Shown one piece after another: positions 42,401 through 51,538 of a stretch of 64,000 bases of DNA; within the stretch, counting starts at the first letter, position 1, and each line of letters begins with the position of its first letter. The translations under genes were made by a program, and so were the position numbers. Under the pieces are notes generated by a model. It was not told the origin of the DNA. It searched no databases and was given only the letters and a program-made list of their open reading frames with translations. The DNA is from Rebecca billardiae RCC1528 (Eukaryota > Haptophyta): positions 1,798,001 through 1,862,000 of the forward strand of contig OZ251230.1 of NCBI GenBank assembly GCA_965240325.2. Reading direction: 5' to 3'.

Positions 42401-43858
42401 ATGCCCGCCCGCACACCGAATGCTACAGCCGGTGGGCCCGAGTGCGGCCGCTTCGTGCTGCCTCTGAACGCGTTGATGCACGCGCAGAGGCAGGCACATG
42501 GGCAGGTGCTCTTCGTCCCTCCCAGGCAAGGCATTGGCGACATCTTCACCGGCCTCATGTGCGCAGTGTGGGTCGCGATCTTGCGCAGGAGCGCGCTGCG
42601 GATCTTCTGGCCACACATGGAAAGCCTCGTGAGCTGGGGCAGGCTCGGCGTCTCGCCGCTGGGGGCGAGCGAGCAGAGCCTTCTCCACAGTGCCCTCGCG
42701 CCGACTGCGCTCAAGCAGTGCGAGCACGTCGACCATGCCGTGCCTTGCGCGCTCACGCCGAACGTGACGCTGTTTCGATTCCGCAACTCGCCGTTTGACA
42801 AGTTCCAGGAGGGCCTCCAGCGGCTGGTCGCGCTTGACCAGGCGCACATGCGATGGGTGGTCATGACGGGCAACCGCGGCCCAACGGGGGCGCTCCTCTC
42901 CTCGCGCCGCCTCCGCCAAAAGCTGATGGACACCCTCAAGCTCGGGCCGAAGCCGCCCACTGCAGCCCAGATGGGCGCGTGGGATTCGTGCGTGCTGCAT
43001 GCGCTGTTGCAGCCGAGTGCCAAGCTGCGCGCGAGAGAGCAGCACGATCCTGACCTCCGACATCTCGTCGGTGGCGCGCACAAGCCGCGTGGCGTCTGCC
43101 TCCAAGTGCGCACCGGCACCGTCCTCCCGCGCCGCGACGACGTCGACGTCGACTCTGACCTGTTTGCGGGCGCAAAAGCAGGAGCGCAGTATGGCCAGGC
43201 GCGGAACATCTCAACGCGGCACCTGTCCGCGCTCTTCGACTGCGCACGTAAGCTCGAGGCGCGACAACCCCAGTGGGGCGGCCGCGCGCCGTGGTGGCAC
43301 CTCTCCACCGACTCGAGCGCGCTCCGCGCCAACGCGCAGGCCGAGCTTGGCTCGCTTCTCCATGTCGAGCCAGATCAGCCCAAGCACTCAATGCCGGCCG
43401 ACGGCCTGCTCGGCGAGCTCCACGGGTTGCTGGGCCGCGAGGGACAGGGCCGCAAGCGGCGCGGCAGACGCTTGGGCCGGTTGCAGCTTCGCAAACCCCT
43501 AGACGACGCGCTTCCACCCCTCAGCTCAACGCTGAGCATGTGGCGACTGCTCGCTGAGCGCTGCGCCGTGCTCATCGTGTCCTTCTCGAGCTTTGGGCTC
43601 ACTGCTGCTGCTGTGGCCCAGGCGGCGTACGGATCGACCATTCGCGTGTTCACCCGCGCGGACGACTACACGGCCTGCACTGCCGTCGGCGACCGGAACG
43701 CTCATAAGGCCCGAGGTCAATTCCACATGAAGAAGGGTCGCAACGCGAGCGCAATCTTGCGCTCGACGCCTGCTGTAGCAGGGACGAAGCTGCCAGCTGT
43801 CGTCACGCTGGCATCGAGCGCGTGGGTGGATGTGTCGCGCCTGCGAATGGGACTTTGA
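42401..43858 (+). CDS. Fucosyltransferase-like protein (GT23/GT37-type), copy B
   Basis: A 485-residue protein, in reverse orientation to and nearly identical with copy A (37629-39083). The start differs (MPARTPNATAGGPECG against MAPKNATTGGPECG), and identity begins at GGPECGRFVLPL. All motifs of copy A are kept: QGIGDIFTG, CLQVRTGT, STDSSALRAN and SFSSFGLTAAA. Substitutions in the C-terminal part include GQFHMKKGRNAS for GRFYMEEGRNAS. Both frames are intact, so both copies are probably under selection or the duplication is recent. Similarity continues about 20 bases past the stop codon (GATGACAGTC) and then ends. As in copy A, no leader peptide is visible, and a first exon may be upstream. 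Confidence 0.6.
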   Translation: MPARTPNATAGGPECGRFVLPLNALMHAQRQAHGQVLFVPPRQGIGDIFTGLMCAVWVAILRRSALRIFWPHMESLVSWGRLGVSPLGASEQSLLHSALAPTALKQCEHVDHAVPCALTPNVTLFRFRNSPFDKFQEGLQRLVALDQAHMRWVVMTGNRGPTGALLSSRRLRQKLMDTLKLGPKPPTAAQMGAWDSCVLHALLQPSAKLRAREQHDPDLRHLVGGAHKPRGVCLQVRTGTVLPRRDDVDVDSDLFAGAKAGAQYGQARNISTRHLSALFDCARKLEARQPQWGGRAPWWHLSTDSSALRANAQAELGSLLHVEPDQPKHSMPADGLLGELHGLLGREGQGRKRRGRRLGRLQLRKPLDDALPPLSSTLSMWRLLAERCAVLIVSFSSFGLTAAAVAQAAYGSTIRVFTRADDYTACTAVGDRNAHKARGQFHMKKGRNASAILRSTPAVAGTKLPAVVTLASSAWVDVSRLRMGL

Positions 43859-44258
43859 CGATGACAGTCGTCATTACTCCGCACCGCCAGTCATATTTTA
43901 GCGGACAGATCGGACAGAGACTGGCTGCTACGAGTACGATTGTCATCAAAGTTGAGGAATAATCCTGAAGCAGTAGTAACAGTGGCCGGTATCTGATCAT
44001 GATCCGCCACCATCGTGATCGGTGACATCATAGCTACGCTACTGCTATACGCCATCAGCAGCTCGCTACGGCAATCAACGCTATACCGCCTTACGAGTTA
44101 CGGCCTTATTTTATTTATATAATACGGGCGCTGCGCCAGTGACGGCGGCTCACCGGGCGAAGTTACCATCTAAGCTACAGTACATGCTTTACCGTCGTCT
44201 GTCGACGTTATCGTCACTGGCAACTCGCCTGAGCCGAATAGACGAATAGTAGCTACCG

Positions 44259-44334
<76 letters not shown>

Positions 44335-44344
44335 CTGATGATAT
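43859..44344. other. Intergenic with TA microsatellite
   Basis: No gene is seen. TA repeats occupy 44262-44333, twelve bases from the 3' end of HLE-1 copy 7. Confidence 0.7.
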
Positions 44345-44346
44345 AT

Positions 44347-45677
44347 GACCGCGTTCCGCGGTCCTTTTCCGTAGAACGAACGTAGTTCAGGGCCCGCGGT
44401 GGCGGTGCACCCTCCATCGCAGTCGTCTATTGACAGACCCGGAGTTGCATGCCCGTACAACTAGACTCCAGCGGCGCGCCGCCGCCCGCCGCGCCGGGCG
44501 CGGGCCCATCGCACTTCGCAGCCGCCGGCGCGGCGCCGATTGTGTACAGGCGGATGCGACGAGGCGTGATCGACGCATGAGCGCGACTCCACGTGCACGC
44601 CAGGCCACGCGAAGCTGACAGCCAGGGAGCACGGTGCGGGGCCGCGGATTCGTTCGGGCCGCTGCTGCTGACTGACCACTTTCCCGCGGGTCACCGCGCA
44701 CCGGCAGCGCCAGGATAGTTAGATGATTTGCACTGGTCCGAGTAGGGTTCGACCAGCGCCTGCGCGACGGCCGACAGGCGGGCGCGAGGCGTGATCGACG
44801 CATGAGCGCAACTCTACGTGCACGCCAGGCCACGCGGTCGGCGGTGCTGTCAGCCCGAGGGAGCACGGTGCCGAGGTGCGAGGGCACCAGGCATGGCAAG
44901 GGCGGCGCGTGGTGAAGTCGGAGACTCAGAGATCGATCAGTCCGGCATCAGGCGCCGGCTGGCGCCGCTGCCCCCGAGCTTGCGAGAGCCCGAATACAGG
45001 GCGGCGCCGGCTGCCGCGGCGCAGGCGCCGGCCCGACGCGCGGCGGACGCGCAGGCAGTCGACACGGGGCGGCGGGGGCGCGCGGAGTGAGCGGGGCACG
45101 AACTCGATGTCGCCCGTCAGTCGGGACCCGCCGCAGCCGCGCGCACCAGGCGCCACTCGCCGCGCGTACCTCCCATCGCGGGGCCATCGCCGTCCTCACC
45201 CCGTCCCCTCGCGAGTGCGACGAGTCGGTCGCTCGTGGCTCGCCCCCTCGTCTTGCCTCTCGCAACCGACTGGCGTACAAAACGCGGCGGACGCGCCGCG
45301 CGCGATACGGATAGCTGCAGCGGATATTTATTTTCAATGTCTCGCACTATTGGAGTTGGTTGGACTATTATGTCAACGGTCGTTCTTGGCATCTTGCGGC
45401 GGCGCACTACATGAACGAGAGTCTACCCACAATTATTACCCAGCCTGGCACACTTGGGCGTGGGTTTCGTTGATTCCTCTGACTATACAAAAGGGCCGGG
45501 CGCGACCTTTTCGGCCGTGATGCGTGTTAGAGAGGGTCTCAAAATTCGAAACTCGGTCTCCTCCAGCCATGAAAATCGTCCCCCGTCCCTTTTTTCTTGA
45601 TCAAAGATCTTTTTGAAACGTGGTTAGGGCCCACGGAGCGGGCTCCACGCTGCGCGCTCCGCCCTGCACCGCGGGCC
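44347..45677 (-). mobile_element. HLE-1 copy 7 (subfamily A), reverse orientation
   Basis: AT at 44345-44346 and 45678-45679. The hairpin is at 44347-44363 and the 5' terminus at the right end. The interior matches copies 2 and 4 with several deletions. Copy 8 begins 74 bases further on with its 5' terminus facing this one. Confidence 0.87.
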
Positions 45678-45753
45678 ATAAGTCTGACGTCAATATTAAT
45701 CTGACGACTGACGACCTGACGTACGTACTACTCTTAGTGTCTTTAAGTCTTAT

Positions 45754-47477
45754 GGCCCGCGGTGCAGGGCGGAGCGCGCAGCGTGGAGCCCGCTCCGTGG
45801 GCACTAACCACGTTTCAAAAAGATCTTTGATCAAAGAAAAAAGGGACGGGGGACGATTTTCAGGGCTGGAGGAGACCGAATTTCGAATTTTGAGACCGCA
45901 AAGAGACATCCATTAGCGAGAAATGGGCACGTCCGGCTTGTTTGTATTCAGAGGAATCAACGAAACCCACGTCCAAGTGTGCGAGGGTGGGTAATTGTGG
46001 GTAGACTGTGACCATAGTAAATAAGCACATGACCATAGTAAAACAAGCCTCGCTGCCGCTACTAGGCGCGCGCCAGACACGGAGCGCGCGCACCAGTTGC
46101 GTCGCGCTGCGCACGGCCACGGAGCATGCGCGACGAGATCGCGGCGGGGGCGGCGAGATCGCGGCGGGGGCGACGGGCAACAACCTGCCCGCGGGCGCGT
46201 TCGTCACTCGAGGAGCAGCGCGCAAGGGCGAGCCGAGTCCGGAGCACGCGAGCTCGTCGCTCGCCGCCCGGAGCAGAGCGCGCCGCTGCGAGCGAGCGGC
46301 GCGGCAGAGCTGATGAGCCGGATGCGCCCGGAGCTCGCGCGGCTGAAGGGCGAGCTCGAGCACGCGAGCTCGCGCCTCGACGCCGAGCGCGAGCTCCTCC
46401 TCAACTCGGTCGACGGCGGCGCGGAGGTGCAGCAGCGTGAGGACGAGCAGGAGCATCAGTGAAACGCGCGCCGGTTCCGGGTCGCGCAGCGGTGCCCAGC
46501 TGCCTGCCACGCGAGCGGCGGCCACGTGGCGCGAGGAGCTGCGTGGGGAAATCGCCGCGCGCGTCGACGCGGCGATCACCGGGCTGCAGGCCTCGGCAAT
46601 CGACGCGGTGCGCACCCTCGCCGCCAGCCGCGACGACTCCGCTGTCGAGCTGCAGCAGCTGCGCGCGCAGATGCCAGAAGTGCCGATGGGCGGCGGCGTA
46701 TCAGCAGGCTGACGTGCACGAGCACGTGACACGCGGAGGCGCTAGGCGCCAAGCTGGCGAAGTGCGGCGCCGAGCTCGACGAGCTGAGCGACGCGGCAAC
46801 GGACGCGCTGGGCGCCCGCGCCGCCATCGTCGCGGCGCCCTCCAGCAGCTCGAGCAGCTGTGGATAGTTGGCCGTCGAGGCGACCGCGGGTGTGACTCAC
46901 AGTGTGAGTGAGCCGGCGCGCGGCTCAGCCTGCCGCTGGCAGCCGCCGTCTTCGAGGCCGACGCGGCGGAGGAGGCGGCGGGCGAGCACGGCGGCGCGGT
47001 GGAGCAGGCGCGCACGCGCGGCGGCAGGCGCGACGCGCCGCTCGCCTCGTTCCACCGCCCCGAGCTCCGCTCGGTCGGTCTCGGTGCGAGGCTGCGCAGC
47101 CGGCAGGCCGGGGCCAGCAGTGGCGCGCGCTCTCGCTCTGCCGGCACGAGCGACCAGCGGCCCGTCGTCGAGCGCATGGCGCAGGGCGAGTACCTCAAGC
47201 AGGTGCGCCCGCTCGCGCGCACGCGCCGGCTCGCGCCGCGCCAGCGCCTCTCGCCCTGCCTGCGCGCGCGCGCCGGCCGCTAGTCCCCGCGGCGGCCCGC
47301 GGACCCGCGGCGACAGTCCTCGGCCCGCCGGCCCGGTGGGCGGCAGTGACTGAGTTGGCGGTGGCAGCTCAGGCGAACTGTTACACAAGTCAGACTGAGA
47401 CAGCAGCCGACGGAGGGTGCGCCGCGGGCCCCGAACTACGTTCGTTCTACTACGGAAAAAGACCGCGGAACGCGGTC
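45754..47477 (+). mobile_element. HLE-1 copy 8 with coiled-coil gene fragment
   Basis: AT at 45752-45753 and 47478-47479, with the hairpin GACCGCG-GAA-CGCGGTC at 47461-47477. Only the ends match other copies. The centre (about 46080-47330) is unique and contains open stretches on + that read as coiled coil: MRPELARLKGELEHASSRLD, then ERELLLNS near 46320-46410, and REELRGEIAARVDAAITGLQ near 46530-46600 in another frame. These look like exons of a captured gene now out of frame. No catalytic protein of a transposon is seen. Confidence 0.82.
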
Positions 47478-48899
47478 ATATATATAGATCATGGCGCACG
47501 GCCCCCCCCCGAAACTGAAAGGTCTGAGCGTGAGCGAAAGCCGGGGGGGGGGCGGCGCACGTGCTCCGCAAAATCAAAAAGAGGATGCGCGCAGGATTTT
47601 GGGGATTTTTCGGTAGGTGGCCACCGCGTATGAGTGGATATCGCTGCCGCAATGATTGCGTTTGTAGTAGATGCTAATTTTAACGATAGTAACACTTAGG
47701 GGAAATGCAGGGCGGAATAGCACATAACACCAGCCGTGTGTTAGAACATTCCGTCATAGTAAGATGCCTGAATTGTAAGAGCCTGAAACAGCTCGCCAAC
47801 CATAGAAACGATAGGTTGGGTCGTCAGCTTTGATTCACGCGCTTCTGAAAAACAGCGTTTTAGATTAGACGCATCCCTCTTCTCTTAAGAGAACTGCGCT
47901 TCAAAAACACCGTTTCAACGAAAGACGATCGCCCGCCATTCAACTGAAACGAGATTCTGCATAAAGCGAACCAAAGATGTTATTGCGCGGGTAGTCCGAA
48001 CCGACGTTCCCGCGCGCTCTCATATGACCGCGTTCCGCGGTCCTTTCGTAGAACCAACGTAGTTAGGGGCCCGCGGTGCCGACTCTCTGTCGGCTTGCTA
48101 ACCGAATACTAGCCAGCAGTATGTATCGTCATACAGACGCTGTCTGTCATCTAATTATTATAGTCTGACCGTCGGTGCCAACCTGAACAGTTCGCCTGTG
48201 AGCAGTGCCATGCTACGGCTCACTCAGTTGCCCGCCCACTGGCTCCGGGCCCGGGCTGCGGCCCGGGGGCCGAGCGAGGACTCTGGATCGCCGATGGCGA
48301 TACGGCCCGAGTCCGGCGACTAACTACTGCCGCATGGGCCATGCCACTCGTCAAGCCTCAAGAGTCAAGAGTCAAGGCTCCGGCTCGCAGCGGCACGTCG
48401 CCGTCGGCTTGCCTCGGCAACTCGGCCGGGGCCGATGGCGATGCCCGATGCCGATGGCGATGCCGATGGCAGCCCGGGGCCGCACGCCCCGCCACCGGAT
48501 TCCGGAATGGCTGCGCGGCTACAGTAGTCCCGCGACCCGGGGCCGCCCGGCGCCAGCGGGGTGACGGCCAGCCCCGGAGGCGGTTGCGACCAGTCCCTCG
48601 AGTAGTCTCGGGGCAGCGCACGCGCAGGGTGCGTGAATAAATCTTGCAGCAGCTGCAGCAGTTGTGCGGCTCCGTCGCCAGCCCATCGTCGCGACGCGGA
48701 AGACGCGCGGTGGCGGCGGCGCGGTCTCGGGGCAGCGCACGCGCAGGGTGCGTGAATCTTGCAGCAGCTGCAGGTTGTGCGGCTCCGTCGAGCCCATCGT
48801 CGCGACGCGGAGGACAGTAGACGAAGACCAGCTTGAGTGAACACGGCCTGCGAAGTGCGAGCGAGTCGACCGGGAACAGTCACGGGTCGCGAGTGCCAC

Positions 48900-49035
48900 T
48901 CGCCCAGAAGCGACGTCTGCGTGGGGTGCGCGTCGGGCAGGCCCAAGAAGATGCGCAGCATCATGTTCAGGCCCACTAGGCCCAGCGCCTCGATCACCAC
49001 CTGCTTCTTCGCTGTGTTGATCATCTTCACTGCCG
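48900..49035 (-). pseudogene. Captured exon-like fragment, unrecognised
   Basis: Inside HLE-1 copy 9 the minus strand reads MINTAKKQVVIEALGLVGLN, then MMLRIFLGLPDAHPTQ and TSLLGEW: a helical, hydrophobic, protein-like segment among otherwise low-complexity translation. I do not recognise the source gene. Its place in a mobile element suggests capture from the host. Confidence 0.35.
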
Positions 49036-49310
49036 CGGTTCGCGCCGAGTTTGACTGGCGGCCGCACGCCCCGGCGGCGGGCACGGCCCGTGCGCTCGCC
49101 GTCCTGACGCGGCGGCGGTCCTGGATGCACTGCGGCACCTGGCCTGAACCCGCGTGCCACGCCACGCGCCGCCGCCGGGCGAGGCGTCGGCGGCGGCCGC
49201 CTCCGCCGCCAACGCGGCACGTCGCGCTGATCTGCGGTGCGAGCTGACCAGTCCTGAGCAACCGCTTCAAAATCAAATAGCCTGAGTAACCCCATAAATA
49301 AGGTAGTTGG

Positions 49311-49610
49311 CGCGTAAGATCGAATGGAGATAGATAGCGACTACGGTTATCTTTGTTTTGGCAATAATCAGAACTACACGAGATAATCGCGTTTACCCGT
49401 GGCGATCTCCATTAGCGGTCGTAGCTCCCGTAGCTCCAATTAACGGTTTTGCTGGGATCCTTCGCGTAAGATCGAATGGAGATAGATAGTGATCACGGTT
49501 ATCTCTGCTTCGGCAAGAATCAAAACCAAACGAGATAATAGCGTTTACGGCGATCTCCATTAGGTCGTAGCTCCCGTAGCTCCAATTAAACGGTTTTGCT
49601 GGGATCCTTC
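49311..49610. repeat. About 150-bp tandem repeat, two units, with inverted arms
   Basis: The units are 49311-49462 and 49463-49610. Each contains AATGGAGAT near its start and ATCTCCATT further on, so each unit can fold. Both end with GGTTTTGCTGGGATCCTT. Confidence 0.85.
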
Positions 49611-51260
49611 TCATAACAATTTTTGACTCGAAACAATCAAACGTCGCTCGGCAAACTCGTACTCCAGCATACAAGAATGACAAAAATACTCACTTGTTTC
49701 ACCCCCGGGGTATCTGATCCCACGTCCGTCCATCGACTTATGCGGAATGGCGTGGGCGCGCTTATTTCGTCAAGCGCGTAGTTGCTAATGCAGAGCACTA
49801 TGGGCCAACGTACCCCTCGAAAAAGCGAAAACTCACCATCCAACACCCCTCAAAATCGTCCCCCGTCCCCTTTTCTTTGATCAAAAGATCTTTTTGACAA
49901 CGTAGTGAGGGCCCCCGGCGGGGCTCCACGCTACGCGCTCCGCCCTACACCGCGGGCCATCATACGGCTATCGAGCTACTGACTTGCTCATGCGGGTGGG
50001 ATTCGACATCTCTATCTGCGAGGATTAACAGCTCTCTGAAAACGAGTGTGTCCTGGACAACTTGAAAGGGCAGCGATCGGCTTTGATTCTGCCTATTGTA
50101 GGGAAAGTTTTATGGTACGAGTTAACGAACCGTCACTTCTGATGGGCTCTCTGGTCGCGAACAGTCGCCAACTGCCGAGCGGAAGCGCCCGAAGCGGAGG
50201 CGTCGGGGGCGGCGGCTGAAGGGAGCGAGGGCGGTGGTGGCGGCACCGAGGACGAGGGAGGCGCGCCGAACGGCATGTCCGTCCTCACCCTCGCCATCGG
50301 CGGCCGCCCGCGCGTCAACGCCGCCGGCTCTCAGCCGACGACAACGCCCGCGAGTGCCGCCCACGGCGCGCGGCGGGCGCGTCACGGCAGGCGGCGGGGG
50401 CGGCGACTGCAGGGAGCGAGGGCGATGGTGGCGGCGCAGTCGAGGGAGGTGCGCCATCCGGACAGCGCGGCGGCGCGGCGCGCGGCCGAGCGCGGGAGCC
50501 TGGGCGGCGGCGGGCGCGCGGCGGGGCATGTGCTCAGTGCTGCCCGAGAGGCTGGCGCACTCGCCCAGCGCCGCCGCGCACACCGCCGCCGACCTCGCGC
50601 GCACGACCTCCGTCAACTCCTCCGTCAGCGGCGGAGAGCGCGTCGCCTCGCCGCCCACGCTGCCGCCCAGCCGGTTCGTCATCCGAGCGCTCGCCGGGCG
50701 CGCGCGGCGTGACGCGCCGGGCCGCGGTCGCCGCCTACTAAGTGGTGGGACCGCCGCTGGGGGGCGGGGCGGGCGGAGGAGATGGCGGTGGCGAAGGAGG
50801 ACGCGGTGGTGGACGTGGACGTCACGCTGTCCGGGCTGCACTGGCTCATCCACCTCCTCTCTGCACTCGACCCACCGCCGTCACCGACGGCGCAGCAGCT
50901 GGCGGCGGCGCGACGGATGCATTCCCGGATGGTGGCGGGCGCGGCCTCGGCCGAGGCGGGCGCGCGCCGCGCGCGCCGCTGCGGCGGCGTGGAGCGGCGG
51001 GAGCTGAGCGGCGCGCTGCTGCACACGCAGTCACGCTGCGCACGTGCTGCAGACGCTGTACGAGCGCGCCACCGCCGACGCCGTCGCGCCGCCGCTGCCC
51101 CCGCCGCACCGGCACCGTCCGACCGTCCGACCGTGTCGTCACAAGCCGCGGCTGCTGCTCACATTCACAAGCTCACTAGCTGCGTGATGGTGACTAGCCA
51201 CTAGGGCCGTGCGCCCTCAACTTCGTTGTTCACTACCCGAAGATCGGCGTAGCCGATCAT

Positions 51261-51266
51261 AGTATA

Positions 51267-51313
<47 letters not shown>
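51261..51313. repeat. TA microsatellite after HLE-2 copy 2
   Basis: The tract begins two bases after the closing AT of the element. Confidence 0.95.
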
Positions 51314-51316
<3 letters not shown>

Positions 51317-51538
51317 ATATACGACGATGACATCATCAATCATCGTTGCCATCATTATTTTCGCCGCGTCACTACATCAGACGTTCAGCACACGCAACTT
51401 GGGGCCCGCGATGCCCGCCGTGGCCGGCCCGTGCCGCATGCCGGCGACGGCGTGCGCTTCGCGCCGCTCGCCACCTTATTGCGCGTTTGCCCTGGGGGGG
51501 ACTGGTAGCGTCCCAGCCACACCTCGGCGCGCGAGGCA

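Larger units (their letters stand above)
48026..49958 (-). mobile_element. HLE-1 copy 9, nested in HLE-2 copy 2
   Basis: AT at 48024-48025 and 49959-49960. The hairpin is at 48026-48042 (reverse orientation) and a diverged 5' terminus lies at 49850-49958. The interior is unlike the other copies. It includes a tandemly repeated segment (about 48612-48712 and 48727-48812, sharing GGGGCAGCGCACGCGCAGGG), an exon-like stretch on the minus strand near 49030-48900 and a 150-base tandem repeat at 49311-49610. Confidence 0.82.
47493..51258 (+). mobile_element. HLE-2 copy 2, interrupted by HLE-1 copy 9
   Basis: AT at 47491-47492 and 51259-51260. The 5' terminus GGCGCACGGCCC pairs with GGGCCGTGCGCC at 51204-51215, and the hairpin GATCGGC-GTA-GCCGATC is at 51242-51258. 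The left part 47493-48025 and right part 49961-51258 rejoin exactly when the nested HLE-1 copy is removed. The joined stretch then follows 6400-6480 of HLE-2 copy 1 (CCCGCGCGC, then ATCATACGG and ATGCGGGTGG). The right part carries GC-rich open stretches (50230-51200) on both strands that I do not recognise, possibly captured gene pieces. Confidence 0.75.
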
